From assembly GCA_028687035.1 (NCBI GenBank), contig JAQUAX010000001.1, positions 343,778 through 407,777 of the forward strand: a stretch of DNA of 64,000 bases, in the 5' to 3' direction. Of the stretch, positions 8,595 through 18,419 are shown in pieces (the stretch's first letter is position 1; every line of letters begins with the position of its first letter). Both the position numbers and the translations under genes were made by a program. Origin of the DNA: Dechloromonas sp. (lineage in GTDB: Bacteria > Pseudomonadota > Gammaproteobacteria > Burkholderiales > Rhodocyclaceae). The notes below the pieces were generated by a model. It ran no database searches. It saw nothing but the letters and a program-made list of their open reading frames with translations, and was not told where the DNA came from.

Positions 8595-10970
8595 ATGGAA
8601 CAGCTCGTCATTCCCTTCGAAAAACTGCGCATGACCGACGTCGACCAGGTCGGCGGCAAGAATTCCTCGCTCGGTGAAATGATCTCGCAGTTGGCCGACA
8701 CCGGCGTCCGCGTGCCCGGCGGCTTCGCGACAACGGCCCACGCCTACCGCATCTTCCTGGCCCAGTCCGGCCTCGACGCCAAGATCAACGCGGCGCTCGA
8801 CGCACTCGACGTCGATGACGTCAATGCGCTGGTCAGGACCGGCGCCGAGATCCGTCAGTGGGTGCTCGACACGCCGTTCCCGATGGAACTGACGATCGCG
8901 ATCACCGAACAGTACCAGCGCCTGGTCGCCGATTCCGGCGCCGACATGTCGTTCGCCGTGCGCTCGTCGGCCACCGCCGAAGACCTGCCGGACGCGTCCT
9001 TCGCCGGCCAGCAGGAAACCTTCCTGAACATCGTCGGTCTGGAAAACATCATGCACGCGATCAAGGAAGTCTTCGCGTCGCTGTACAACGACCGCGCCAT
9101 CTCCTACCGCGTGCACAAGGGCTTCCTGCACGCCGACGTCGCGCTGTCGGCCGGCATCCAGCGCATGGTCCGTTCCGACAAGGGCGCGGCCGGCGTGATG
9201 TTCACGCTCGACACCGAATCCGGTTTCCGCGATGCGGTGTTCGTCACCTCCAGCTACGGCCTCGGCGAAACCGTCGTCCAGGGCGCCGTCAACCCGGACG
9301 AGTTCTACGTGCACAAGCCGATGCTCGAAGCCGGCAAGAAGGCCGTCGTCCGCCGCAACCTCGGCTCCAAGATGATCAAGATGGTGTTCGCCGCCGAGAA
9401 GGTCGCCGGCAAGTCGACGATCACCATGGATGTCGAAGAGAGCCTGCGTCATCAGTTCTCGATCAACGACGAGGAGGTCATGGAACTGGCCCGCTACGCG
9501 CAGATCATCGAGAAGCACTACGGCCGCCCGATGGACATCGAATGGGGCAAGGACGGCGTCGACGGCAAGCTGTACATCCTGCAGGCCCGTCCGGAAACCG
9601 TGCAGTCGCAGGCGACCGCCGGCAAGCAGGAGAAGTTCAAGCTGAAGTCCTACTCCAAGGTGCTGGCTTCCGGCCGCGCGATCGGCCAGAAGATCGGCGT
9701 CGGTCCGGTGCGCATCGTCCATGACCCGAAGGAAATGGACAAGGTCCAGCCGGGCGACGTGCTGGTCGCCGACATGACCGACCCGAACTGGGAGCCGGTG
9801 ATGAAGCGCGCTTCGGCGATCGTCACCAACCGCGGCGGCCGTACCTGCCACGCGGCGATCATCGCGCGCGAACTGGGCATCCCGGCCATCGTCGGCTGCG
9901 GCGACGCGACCGAGACGCTCAATGAAGGCGACCTGGTCACCGTGTCCTGCACCGAAGGCGACACCGGCCACGTCTACCGCGGCCGCCTCGACTTCGAAGT
10001 CACCACCCGCGACATCTCGGCGATGCCGGACGTCCCGGTCAAGGTCATGATGAACGTCGGCAACCCGGAACTCGCCTTCGAGTTCGCGCAGCTGCCGAAC
10101 GCCGGCGTCGGCCTGGCCCGCGTCGAGTTCATCATCAACAACGTGATCGGCATCCACCCGAAGGCCATCCTCGACGTCGAGCGCCTACCGGCCTCGAAGC
10201 GCGACGAGATCAAGCGCCGCGCCCGCGGCTACGCCAGCCCCAAGGACTTCTTCGTCGAGAAGCTGGTCGAGGGCGTCGCCACCATCGCCGCCGCCTTCTG
10301 GCCGAACCCGGTGATCGTCCGTTTGTCCGACTTCAAGTCGAACGAATACCGCAAGCTGCTCGGCGGTGAACTCTACGAGCCGGAAGAGGAAAACCCGATG
10401 CTCGGCTTCCGTGGCGCCTCGCGCTACGTCGCGCAGTCCTTCCGCGACTGCTTCGAGATGGAATGCCGCGCGATGAAGCGCGTGCGTGAAGAAATGGGCC
10501 TGACCAACGTGCAGCTGATGGTGCCCTTCGTGCGCACCGTCGGCGAAGGCCAGGCGGTCGTCGACCTGCTGGCCGAACATGGCCTGAAGCAGGGCGAACA
10601 CGACCTGAAGCTGATCATGATGTGCGAAATCCCGTCCAACGCGCTGCTGGCCGACGATTTCCTGAAGATCTTCGACGGCTTCTCGATCGGTTCCAACGAC
10701 CTGACCCAGCTGACGCTGGGCCTGGACCGCGACTCCGGCCTGGTTGCCAACCTGTTCGACGAGCGCGACCCGGCGGTCAAGATGCTGCTGGCGATGGCGA
10801 TCTCTGCTGCCAACAAGGCCGGCAAGTACATCGGCATCTGCGGCCAGGGCCCGTCCGACCACCCGGACCTCGCCGAGTGGCTGATGGACCAGGGGATCTC
10901 GTCGATCTCGCTGAACCCGGATACCGTCGTCGATACCTGGACGCGCCTGGCAGGGCACAAGAAGGGCTGA
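8595..10970 (+). CDS. ppsA: Phosphoenolpyruvate synthase (pyruvate, water dikinase)
   Basis: Converts pyruvate and ATP to PEP, AMP and phosphate. At 791 residues it has the full family length. It has an N-terminal ATP-grasp PEP/pyruvate-binding domain, a swivelling phosphohistidine domain with [14 protein letters not shown] (catalytic His419), and a C-terminal TIM-barrel domain with the conserved CGQGPSDHP block. AGAAAGGACCTCC just before the ATG is a strong Shine-Dalgarno. It begins 30 nt after the lactate regulator, so it may partly be read from that promoter. It supplies PEP when cells grow on lactate or pyruvate. A strong terminator follows. Confidence 0.97.
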   Translation: MEQLVIPFEKLRMTDVDQVGGKNSSLGEMISQLADTGVRVPGGFATTAHAYRIFLAQSGLDAKINAALDALDVDDVNALVRTGAEIRQWVLDTPFPMELTIAITEQYQRLVADSGADMSFAVRSSATAEDLPDASFAGQQETFLNIVGLENIMHAIKEVFASLYNDRAISYRVHKGFLHADVALSAGIQRMVRSDKGAAGVMFTLDTESGFRDAVFVTSSYGLGETVVQGAVNPDEFYVHKPMLEAGKKAVVRRNLGSKMIKMVFAAEKVAGKSTITMDVEESLRHQFSINDEEVMELARYAQIIEKHYGRPMDIEWGKDGVDGKLYILQARPETVQSQATAGKQEKFKLKSYSKVLASGRAIGQKIGVGPVRIVHDPKEMDKVQPGDVLVADMTDPNWEPVMKRASAIVTNRGGRTCHAAIIARELGIPAIVGCGDATETLNEGDLVTVSCTEGDTGHVYRGRLDFEVTTRDISAMPDVPVKVMMNVGNPELAFEFAQLPNAGVGLARVEFIINNVIGIHPKAILDVERLPASKRDEIKRRARGYASPKDFFVEKLVEGVATIAAAFWPNPVIVRLSDFKSNEYRKLLGGELYEPEEENPMLGFRGASRYVAQSFRDCFEMECRAMKRVREEMGLTNVQLMVPFVRTVGEGQAVVDLLAEHGLKQGEHDLKLIMMCEIPSNALLADDFLKIFDGFSIGSNDLTQLTLGLDRDSGLVANLFDERDPAVKMLLAMAISAANKAGKYIGICGQGPSDHPDLAEWLMDQGISSISLNPDTVVDTWTRLAGHKKG

Positions 10971-11005
10971 TCGTCGCGGTAGATGCAACAAAAATGCAAT
11001 AAGTG

Positions 11006-11037
11006 AAAAAGACCGGGTTTTGCCCGGTCTTTTTTTT
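11006..11037 (+). terminator. Rho-independent terminator of ppsA
   Basis: The stem AAAAAGACCGGG / CCCGGTCTTTTT with loop TTTTG is followed by a run of T residues, 36 nt after the ppsA stop. Confidence 0.9.
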
Positions 11038-11159
11038 CATTTGCACCTTGGCTTAAACCCACCTAGGTCATGGGTGTTTTTGGGATTACAATGCCGCGCT
11101 GCAGGCGGAAAAAATACAAAAACTACTGATTTGGCCATCGGAAAACAGGTCGTCGGGCA

Positions 11160-11798
11160 ATGAAACACAAAACACATCTGAGGCATGACAAAGCGTTCGA
11201 TATGCCGGCGTTGCGGCAGCGAATGCTGGATATCCTGGGGAAGGACAGGGAGCTTTACCCCTTCGGCCTGGAAAGCAAGTTTCCGCATGTCTTTGCGAAT
11301 ATCGTCCATCTCTGGGGATCGCCCGAGATGGAACCCTATTTCCAGAGCCTGATGGTTGCCGATCGTCCTGGCCGGCAGGGCTTTCCGGCCGACGCGGCGC
11401 TCGAGATCCTGCGCCTGTCGCTGGCCCACGGCACGCTGAATCCGGCTGCCGAGGCCGACAAGTATGCCTGGGCGTCGGCCAGCGACCAGGAGTTCAAGGA
11501 ATTTCTCGACCGCCGCCACCACGGCGAGCGGCGTCAGCACATCGAGCCGCCGCTGACGGTCACCGAGCGTCGCGTCGAGCCGCGGCGGACTGAAGATGCT
11601 GCCCGTCCGACGGCCAGCGCCGCCGAGCGCGAAGCCTTCCGGCAGTCGCTGATCGCCGGCTTCGTCCGCTGGATTCAGGCCAACGACCTGCTGAAGCGCC
11701 TGCCGCCGAACGAGTTGCGCGACGCCTTCGCGGTCGCGCTGCGCCAGGTCCTGCACGAGCAGGAGCCGGGCGACCTGCCGCCGATCAGCTGGGACTGA
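11160..11798 (+). CDS. Conserved-looking hypothetical protein, 212 residues
   Basis: I do not recognise a family. The protein is soluble, with a Lys/His-rich start, an aromatic-containing block at about 35-75 (ESKFPHVFANIVHLWGSPEM), a charged Arg/His-rich linker at about 115-150, and a helical C-terminus rich in Leu and Arg. No signal peptide or membrane segment is visible. Codon use is typical of its neighbours, which supports a real gene. It follows the ppsA terminator and is transcribed alone, ending 6 bp from the convergent Mth938-like gene. Confidence 0.7.
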   Translation: MKHKTHLRHDKAFDMPALRQRMLDILGKDRELYPFGLESKFPHVFANIVHLWGSPEMEPYFQSLMVADRPGRQGFPADAALEILRLSLAHGTLNPAAEADKYAWASASDQEFKEFLDRRHHGERRQHIEPPLTVTERRVEPRRTEDAARPTASAAEREAFRQSLIAGFVRWIQANDLLKRLPPNELRDAFAVALRQVLHEQEPGDLPPISWD

Positions 11799-11804
11799 CC
11801 CGGC

Positions 11805-12179
11805 TCAGCGGTCGAACAGCAGTGCCGCGGCGACCTGGCGGCCTTCGCTGGCGAGGATGTTGTAGGTGCGGCAGGCGGCCTGCAGGTCCATGACCTCGAG
11901 GCCGATGCCGGCCGGCGCGAAGGGCCGCATCAGCGCCCCGGCCGGAAAGCGCAGCCGGTTGCCGGTACCGAGCAGCACGATTTCGACGCCCAGACCGAGC
12001 AGCGTCTGCATGTCGGCTTCGCCCAGTGTCTCGACGGTCGCGGTCGACCAGCCCGGACGCAGCGAATCGGGCAGCAGGATCAGGTTTTGTTCGTATTTTT
12101 CGTGGTTGACCGCGACATAGCCTTCCCCGTAGGCGGTGAACAGGTTGATGCCGGCGGTATTCGAGATGTGGAGTTTCAC
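11805..12179 (-). CDS. Mth938-like domain protein (DUF498 / COG3737)
   Basis: A 124-residue protein of the family typified by Methanothermobacter Mth938, whose members include mitochondrial NDUFAF3. It shows the family core EIVLLGTGNRLRFP followed by IGLEVMDLQAACRTYNIL. Biochemical function is unknown. I take the GTG at 12179 as start because family members begin just before KLH and CGGAAG lies 8 nt upstream. The longer frame to 12263 would run across the promoter of the divergent alaA gene. Confidence 0.8.
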   Translation of the reverse strand: MKLHISNTAGINLFTAYGEGYVAVNHEKYEQNLILLPDSLRPGWSTATVETLGEADMQTLLGLGVEIVLLGTGNRLRFPAGALMRPFAPAGIGLEVMDLQAACRTYNILASEGRQVAAALLFDR

Positions 12180-12209
12180 AGCGTCTGCTTCCGGTAAGGC
12201 CCGCCGAAA

Positions 12210-12238
12210 TTGCGGTGCACCATGCGATAAAGTAGGAT
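12210..12238 (+). promoter_or_regulatory. Predicted sigma-70 promoter of alaA-hom
   Basis: TTGCGG (12210-12215) and TAGGAT (12233-12238) with a 17-nt spacer, 39 nt before the alaA ATG. Confidence 0.5.
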
Positions 12239-12277
12239 TATACCTTTGGCCGAAAGCCGCCAAGCCGGAAGCTCCGC

Positions 12278-13525
12278 ATGAAACACGTCAAGAAATCCGC
12301 CAAACTCGCCAACGTCTGCTACGACATCCGCGGCCCCGTGCTGCAGAAGGCCAAGCAGATGGAGGAAGAGGGCCACAAGATCATCAAGCTGAACATCGGC
12401 AACCTCGCCGCGTTCGGCTTCGATTCGCCGGAAGAAATCCAGCAGGACATCATCCGCAACCTGCCGAACGCGGCCGGCTACACCGATTCGAAGGGCATCT
12501 TCAACGCGCGTAAGGCGATCATGCATTACACGCAGCAGAAGGGCATCAAGGGCATCACGCTGGAGGACATCTACGTCGGCAACGGCGTGTCCGAGCTGAT
12601 CGTCATGGCGATGAACGCGCTGCTCGACGCCGGCGACGAAGTGCTGGTGCCGGCCCCGGACTACCCGCTGTGGACGGCGGCGATCAGCCTTTCCGGCGGC
12701 ACGCCGGTGCATTACCTGTGCGACGAGTCGAACGGCTGGCTGCCGGACATGCACGACATCCGCAAGAAGATCACCAAGCACACCAAGGCGATCGTCATCA
12801 TCAACCCGAACAACCCGACCGGTGCGCTGTATCCGGACGAGGTGCTGCTCGAAATCATCCAGGTCGCCCGCGAACATCACCTGACCATCTACGCCGACGA
12901 GGTGTACGACAAGGTGCTGTACGACGACGAGAAGCACACCTCGATCGCCTCGCTGGCCGACGACCTGCTGATGATCACCTTCAACGGCCTGTCGAAGAAC
13001 TACCGTTCCTGCGGCTACCGCGCCGGCTGGCTGGTCGTTTCCGGCGACAAGCGCCATGCCAGGGACTACATCGAGGGCCTCGACATGCTGGCCTCGATGC
13101 GGCTGTGCGCCAACGCGCCCGGCCAGCACGGCATCCAGACCGCGCTCGGCGGCTACCAGAGCATCGACGACCTGGTCCGCGAGGGCGGCCGCCTGCGCCG
13201 CCAGCGCGACATCGCGCACGAGCTGATCACCGCGATTCCCGGCGTCACCTGCGTCAAGCCGAAGGCCACGCTGTACATGTTCCCGAGGCTCGACCCGAAG
13301 ATCTACCCGATCAAGGACGACCAGGCATTCATCGCCGAACTGCTGCAGGAGGTCAAGGTGCTGCTGGTCCAGGGCACCGGCTTCAACTGGCCGCATCCGG
13401 ATCATTTCCGCCTGGTCTTCCTGCCGCACGAGGACGACCTCAAGGAAGCGGTCGGCCGCATCGCGCGCTTCCTCGAGTCCTACCGCAAACGTCACAACAC
13501 CAACCATCTCATCAATAAAGACTGA
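12278..13525 (+). CDS. alaA: Glutamate-pyruvate (alanine) aminotransferase AlaA-type
   Basis: A 415-residue fold-type I PLP enzyme close in length and sequence features to E. coli AlaA (YfbQ). NPNNPTGALY is the PLP-phosphate/ring region, YADEVYDK holds the conserved Asp, and FNGLSKNYR holds the Schiff-base Lys240. It makes alanine from pyruvate and glutamate. The hom gene starts 2 nt after its stop, an order common in betaproteobacteria, so both are cotranscribed. Substrate range beyond alanine cannot be judged. Confidence 0.92.
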   Translation: MKHVKKSAKLANVCYDIRGPVLQKAKQMEEEGHKIIKLNIGNLAAFGFDSPEEIQQDIIRNLPNAAGYTDSKGIFNARKAIMHYTQQKGIKGITLEDIYVGNGVSELIVMAMNALLDAGDEVLVPAPDYPLWTAAISLSGGTPVHYLCDESNGWLPDMHDIRKKITKHTKAIVIINPNNPTGALYPDEVLLEIIQVAREHHLTIYADEVYDKVLYDDEKHTSIASLADDLLMITFNGLSKNYRSCGYRAGWLVVSGDKRHARDYIEGLDMLASMRLCANAPGQHGIQTALGGYQSIDDLVREGGRLRRQRDIAHELITAIPGVTCVKPKATLYMFPRLDPKIYPIKDDQAFIAELLQEVKVLLVQGTGFNWPHPDHFRLVFLPHEDDLKEAVGRIARFLESYRKRHNTNHLINKD

Positions 13526-13527
13526 TC

Positions 13528-14838
13528 ATGAAACCCATCAATGTTGGCCTTATCGGCATCGGCACCGTCGGCGGTGGCACCTGGACCGTACTCAAGCGCA
13601 ATGCGGAGGAAATCACCCGTCGCGCCGGCCGCCCGATCCGGATTACCGCCGTGGCCGACAGGAATGTGGAACTGGCGAAGCAGGTGACCGGCGGCGAAGC
13701 CCGTATCACCGACGATGCCTTCGCGCTGGTCAATGATCCGGAAATCGACATCATCGTCGAACTGATCGGCGGCTACGGCGTCGCCAAGGATCTGGTGATG
13801 CAGGCGATCGCCAACGGCAAGCACGTCGTCACCGCCAACAAGGCACTGCTCGCCGTGCATGGCACCGAAATCTTCAATGCCGCCCAGGAAAAGGGCGTCA
13901 TGGTCGCCTTCGAGGCGGCGGTCGCCGGCGGCATCCCGGTCATCAAGGCGCTGCGCGAAGGTCTTTCCGCCAACCGCATCGAATGGGCGGCCGGCATCAT
14001 CAACGGCACGACCAACTTCATCCTGTCCGAGATGCGCGACAAGGGCCTGTCCTTCGACAGCGTGCTCAAGGAAGCGCAACGCCTGGGCTATGCCGAAGCC
14101 GACCCGACCTTCGACATCGAAGGCGTCGACGCCGCGCACAAGGCGACGCTGATCGCTTCCATCGCCTTCGGCATCCCGGTGCAGTTCGACAAGGCCTACA
14201 TCGAAGGCATCACCAAGCTCGAAGCCTCCGACATCAAGTACGCCGAACAGCTCGGCTACCGCATCAAGCTGCTCGGCATCGCCAAGCGCCGCGAAAACGG
14301 CGTCGAACTGCGCGTGCACCCGACGCTGATCCCGGCCAAGCGCCTGATCGCCAACGTCGAAGGCGCGATGAACGCGGTGCTGGTCAAGGGCGACGCCGTC
14401 GGTGCGACGATGTACTACGGCAAGGGCGCCGGCGCCGAGCCGACCGCCTCGGCCGTGATCGCCGACCTCGTCGACGTCACCCGCCTGGCCACCGCCGACG
14501 CGGCGCACCGCGTGCCGCACCTGGCCTTCCAGCCGGACGCGATGTCCAACCTGCCGATCCTGCCGATGAGCGAGATCGAGACCGGCTACTATCTGCGCCT
14601 GCGCGTCGAGGACAAGCCGGGCGTGCTGGCCGACATCACCCGCATCCTGGCCGACCAGCAGATCTCGATCGACGCCATGCTGCAGCGCGAGCCGGAAGAA
14701 GGCGAGGGCGAGACCGACATCATCATCCTGACCCACGTCTGCAAGGAAAGCGCCGCCGACGCCGCGATCGCCAAGATCGAAGGCCTGCCCGCGCAAAAGG
14801 GCAAGGTCAAGCGCATCCGTCTGGAAGAGCTGCAGTAA
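13528..14838 (+). CDS. hom: Homoserine dehydrogenase with C-terminal ACT domain
   Basis: Reduces aspartate semialdehyde to homoserine on the route to threonine and methionine. The 436-residue protein has the NAD(P)-binding loop GIGTVGGGTW at 10-19, the catalytic homoserine dehydrogenase domain with NGTTNFIL, and an ACT domain from about residue 350 (RVEDKPGVLADITRIL), which in this family allows threonine feedback. It follows alaA by 2 nt. A terminator follows at once, so it is not cotranscribed with thrC, which lies 7.1 kb downstream. Confidence 0.97.
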   Translation: MKPINVGLIGIGTVGGGTWTVLKRNAEEITRRAGRPIRITAVADRNVELAKQVTGGEARITDDAFALVNDPEIDIIVELIGGYGVAKDLVMQAIANGKHVVTANKALLAVHGTEIFNAAQEKGVMVAFEAAVAGGIPVIKALREGLSANRIEWAAGIINGTTNFILSEMRDKGLSFDSVLKEAQRLGYAEADPTFDIEGVDAAHKATLIASIAFGIPVQFDKAYIEGITKLEASDIKYAEQLGYRIKLLGIAKRRENGVELRVHPTLIPAKRLIANVEGAMNAVLVKGDAVGATMYYGKGAGAEPTASAVIADLVDVTRLATADAAHRVPHLAFQPDAMSNLPILPMSEIETGYYLRLRVEDKPGVLADITRILADQQISIDAMLQREPEEGEGETDIIILTHVCKESAADAAIAKIEGLPAQKGKVKRIRLEELQ

Positions 14839-14860
14839 GCGAGGGCTACTGTCTTGTATC

Positions 14861-14892
14861 AATGCCACCCGCTTACCAGGGTGGCATTTTTA
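14861..14892 (+). terminator. Rho-independent terminator after hom
   Basis: A perfect 10-bp stem AATGCCACCC / GGGTGGCATT with an 8-nt loop, followed by a T-rich tract. Confidence 0.88.
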
Positions 14893-14947
14893 TTGGGCGA
14901 CAAAAGGATCTTTCGTCGCTTGGCCGCAGTGAAATGAAGGAGTTTAT

Positions 14948-16015
14948 ATGACCATACTCGTCACCGGCGGCGCCGGCTTCATCGGCAGCAATTTCGTCCT
15001 GGACTGGCTGGCGCAATCGGCCGAGCCGGTGATCAACCTGGATGCGCTGACCTACGCCGGCAACCGGCAGAACCTCGTCGCGCTCGACGACGATGCACGG
15101 CACATTTTCGTGCATGGCGACATCGGCGATTTCGATCGGGTGGCGAAGCTGCTGGCCGAGCATCAGCCGCGGGCGGTGCTCAATTTCGCGGCCGAATCGC
15201 ACGTCGACCGCAGCATCCACGGTCCGGAGGATTTCATCCAGACCAACATCGTCGGCACCTTCCGCCTGCTTGAAGCGGTGCGGGCCTACCACGGTCAACT
15301 GCCCGCAGCGGCCAAGAACGCCTTCCGCTTCCTGCATGTGTCGACCGACGAAGTGTATGGCTCGCTCGGCCAGGCCGATCCGGCCTTCCGCGAAACCCAC
15401 CGCTACGAGCCGAACAGTCCGTATTCGGCGAGCAAGGCGGCGAGCGACCACCTGGTGCGGGCCTATCACCATACCTACGGCCTGCCGGTGCTGACCACCA
15501 ACTGCTCGAACAACTACGGCCCCTACCATTTCCCGGAGAAGCTGATCCCGCTGGTCATCCACAACGCGCTGGCCGGCAAGCCCCTGCCGATCTACGGCGA
15601 CGGCCAGCAGATCCGCGACTGGCTGTACGTCAAGGACCACTGCAGCGCGATCCGCCGGGTGCTCGAAGCCGGCCGGCTGGGCGAAACCTACAATGTCGGC
15701 GGCTGGAACGAGAAGGCCAACCTCGAGGTCGTGCACACGCTGTGCGCCATCCTCGACGAACTGAGCCCGCGTGCCGACGGCCAGTCCTACGCCACGCAGA
15801 TCACCTTCGTCACCGACCGTCCGGGCCACGACCGGCGCTACGCGATCGACGCCTCGAAGCTCGAACGCGAACTCGGCTGGAAGCCGGCGGAAACCTTCGA
15901 GACCGGCATCCGCAAGACCGTGCAGTGGTACCTCGACCATCAGGACTGGGTCGCCAACGTTACCAGTGGCGCCTACAAGCAGTGGGTCGGCCAACAGTAC
16001 GGAGCCGCCGCGTGA
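14948..16015 (+). CDS. rmlB: dTDP-glucose 4,6-dehydratase
   Basis: Second step of dTDP-L-rhamnose synthesis for LPS or exopolysaccharide. The 355-residue extended short-chain dehydrogenase has [10 protein letters not shown] (6-15) for NAD and the Tyr159-x3-Lys163 catalytic pair in YSASK. AAGGAG precedes the ATG. The stop overlaps the GTG of rmlD by 4 nt. First gene of rmlB-rmlD-rmlA-rmlC. Confidence 0.97.
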   Translation: MTILVTGGAGFIGSNFVLDWLAQSAEPVINLDALTYAGNRQNLVALDDDARHIFVHGDIGDFDRVAKLLAEHQPRAVLNFAAESHVDRSIHGPEDFIQTNIVGTFRLLEAVRAYHGQLPAAAKNAFRFLHVSTDEVYGSLGQADPAFRETHRYEPNSPYSASKAASDHLVRAYHHTYGLPVLTTNCSNNYGPYHFPEKLIPLVIHNALAGKPLPIYGDGQQIRDWLYVKDHCSAIRRVLEAGRLGETYNVGGWNEKANLEVVHTLCAILDELSPRADGQSYATQITFVTDRPGHDRRYAIDASKLERELGWKPAETFETGIRKTVQWYLDHQDWVANVTSGAYKQWVGQQYGAAA

Positions 16016-16899
16016 AATTCCTGCTGACAGGCAAGAACGGTCAGGTCGGCTTCGAACTGCAACGCGCGCTGGCCCCGCTCGGCGAAGTCGTCGCCGTCGA
16101 CCGCAGCGCGTGCGACCTGGCCGATCCGGACGCGATCCGCGCCCTGATCGCCGGGCTGCGCCCGGACGTCATCGTCAATCCGGCCGCCTACACCGCGGTC
16201 GACCGCGCGGAAAGCGACGAAACCGCGGCGCACGCGATCAACGCCACCGCCCCCGGCGTGATCGGCGAAGCCGCCCGGGCCATCGGCGCCGTTGTCGTGC
16301 ATTACTCCACCGACTACGTCTTCGACGGCTCGGGCGAGGGCGCCTACCGGGAAAGCGATACCCCCAACCCGCAAAGCGTCTACGGCCGGACCAAGCTGGC
16401 CGGCGAACAGGCGCTGCAGGCCAGCGGCGCCGACCATCTGATCTTCCGGACCAGCTGGGTGTTCGGCGCGCACGGTGGCAATTTCGCCAAGACCATGCTG
16501 CGCCTGGCCGGCGAACGCGACGTGCTGAAAGTCGTCGCCGACCAGTACGGCGCCCCGACCCCGGCCGCGCTGCTGGCCGACGCCACCGCGCAGGTGCTCG
16601 GCCGCCTGCAGCGGGAAGGGAAGCGCGGCTTCCCCTTCGGCCTCTACCACCTGGTCGCCGACGGCGTCACCACCTGGCATGCCTACGCCCAGGCCGTCGT
16701 TTCGGCCGCCGCGGCCGCCGGCAAGCCGCTGAAGATCGCGGCGGCCGACATCGAAGCGATCCCGACCTCGGCCTACCCGGTGCCCGCACCGCGCCCGGCC
16801 AACTCCCGGCTGAACACCGACCAATTCAGACAAGCCTTCGGCTTGCGCCTGCCGCCTTGGGAAGAAGGACTCGTCCACGTGCTGCAGCAGCTCCTTTGA
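16012..16899 (+). CDS. rmlD: dTDP-4-dehydrorhamnose reductase
   Basis: Last step of dTDP-rhamnose synthesis. The 295-residue reductase-type SDR has [10 protein letters not shown] at the N-terminus for NADPH and Tyr124/Lys128 in YGRTK. The start is a GTG in a GTGA overlap with rmlB. The first residues ([14 protein letters not shown]) match the family start, so no upstream extension is needed. Confidence 0.96.
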   Translation: MKFLLTGKNGQVGFELQRALAPLGEVVAVDRSACDLADPDAIRALIAGLRPDVIVNPAAYTAVDRAESDETAAHAINATAPGVIGEAARAIGAVVVHYSTDYVFDGSGEGAYRESDTPNPQSVYGRTKLAGEQALQASGADHLIFRTSWVFGAHGGNFAKTMLRLAGERDVLKVVADQYGAPTPAALLADATAQVLGRLQREGKRGFPFGLYHLVADGVTTWHAYAQAVVSAAAAAGKPLKIAAADIEAIPTSAYPVPAPRPANSRLNTDQFRQAFGLRLPPWEEGLVHVLQQLL

Positions 16900-16911
16900 A
16901 GGAAACGATTC

Positions 16912-17790
16912 ATGCGTAAAGGCATCATCCTCGCCGGCGGCTCCGGCACCCGGCTCTATCCGGTGACACTCGCCGTCTCGAAACAACTCCTGCCGATCCA
17001 CGACAAGCCGATGATCTACTACCCGCTGGCCACGCTGATGCTGGCCGGCATCCGGGACATCCTGATCATCTCCACGCCGCAGGACACCCCGCGCTTCACG
17101 CAACTGCTCGGTGACGGCAGCCAGTGGGGCCTGAACCTGCAATACGCCGTGCAGCCCAGCCCGGACGGCCTGGCCCAGGCCTTCGTCATCGGCCGCGACT
17201 TCGTCGGCCACGGCGACAGCGCGCTGGTGCTCGGCGACAACATCTTCTACGGCCACGAATTCGCCAACGACCTCGCCGCGGCCAGCGCGCGGAAGAGTGG
17301 CGCCACCGTCTTCGCCTACCACGTGCACGACCCCGAACGTTACGGCGTCGTCGAATTCGACGACGGCGGCCGGGCGGTCAGCCTCGAAGAGAAGCCGGCA
17401 CAGCCCAAATCCAACTACGCGGTGACCGGCCTCTACTTCTACGACAACCAGGTGCTCGACATCGCCCGCGACCTCAAGCCCTCGGCACGCGGCGAACTGG
17501 AGATCACCGACGTCAACCGCATCTACCTGGAACGCAACCAGCTCAACGTCCAGGTCATGGGACGCGGCCATGCCTGGCTGGACACCGGCACCCACGAATC
17601 GCTGCTCGACGCCAGCCAGTTCATCGCGACGATCGAGAAGCGGCAGGGGCTGAAAGTCGCGTGTCCCGAGGAAATCGCCTTCCGGAAAGGCTGGCTCGAC
17701 GCGGCCCAGCTCGAAGCGCTGGCCCGGCCGATGCTGAAGAACCCGTATGGCCAGTACCTGATGGGCCTGCTCAGCGAGAGGGTGTTCTGA
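16912..17790 (+). CDS. rmlA: Glucose-1-phosphate thymidylyltransferase
   Basis: First step of dTDP-rhamnose synthesis: dTTP plus glucose-1-phosphate gives dTDP-glucose. The 292-residue nucleotidyltransferase has the signature [11 protein letters not shown] and the KPMIYYPL block near the N-terminus. AAGGAAACG precedes the ATG. Its stop shares one base with the rmlC ATG (TGATG). Confidence 0.97.
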   Translation: MRKGIILAGGSGTRLYPVTLAVSKQLLPIHDKPMIYYPLATLMLAGIRDILIISTPQDTPRFTQLLGDGSQWGLNLQYAVQPSPDGLAQAFVIGRDFVGHGDSALVLGDNIFYGHEFANDLAAASARKSGATVFAYHVHDPERYGVVEFDDGGRAVSLEEKPAQPKSNYAVTGLYFYDNQVLDIARDLKPSARGELEITDVNRIYLERNQLNVQVMGRGHAWLDTGTHESLLDASQFIATIEKRQGLKVACPEEIAFRKGWLDAAQLEALARPMLKNPYGQYLMGLLSERVF

Positions 17791-18335
17791 TGCGCGTGCT
17801 GCCTACGGTCATTCCGGAAGTGCTGGTCATCGAGCCGAAGGTCTTCGGCGACGACCGGGGATTCTTCTTCGAGAGCTTCAACCTCAAGGCCTTTCGCGAA
17901 GCGAGCGGGCTGGACGTCGACTTCGTGCAGGACAACCACTCCAAATCGGCGAAGCACGTGCTGCGCGGGCTGCACTATCAGATCCGTCAAGCCCAGGGCA
18001 AGCTGGTGCGGGTGGTGCAGGGCGAAGTCTTCGATGTCGCGGTGGACCTGAGAAAGAACGCCAAAACCTTCGGCCAGTGGGTGGGCATCCACCTGTCGGC
18101 GGAGAACAAGCGGCAGTTCTGGGTGCCGCCCGGCTTTGCGCACGGCTTTGTGGTGCTCAGCGAGACAGCGGAATTCCTGTACAAGACGACCGACTACTAC
18201 GCACCCGAGCACGAGCGCTGCATCGCGTGGAACGATCCGGACCTCGACATCGACTGGCCGATCGACGGCGAACCCCGGCTGTCGGCCAAGGATGCTGTCG
18301 GGACGGCGTTTGCGGCGGCCGAGTATTTTGCTTGA
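17790..18335 (+). CDS. rmlC: dTDP-4-dehydrorhamnose 3,5-epimerase
   Basis: Third step of dTDP-rhamnose synthesis. A 181-residue cupin with the conserved DDRGFFFESF start, HVLRGLHYQ containing the catalytic His, and WVPPGFAHGF. Length is normal. It closes the rml block; manC starts 84 nt later with no terminator between. Confidence 0.97.
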   Translation: MRVLPTVIPEVLVIEPKVFGDDRGFFFESFNLKAFREASGLDVDFVQDNHSKSAKHVLRGLHYQIRQAQGKLVRVVQGEVFDVAVDLRKNAKTFGQWVGIHLSAENKRQFWVPPGFAHGFVVLSETAEFLYKTTDYYAPEHERCIAWNDPDLDIDWPIDGEPRLSAKDAVGTAFAAAEYFA

Positions 18336-18419
18336 TGCAGGCGGCGCCCGTCTTCGGTTTGCTGCTTCTGCGCGCTGCGCTAGACTGCTGGCCTCCTGAA
18401 GCTTCATAGCCGAGTATCC

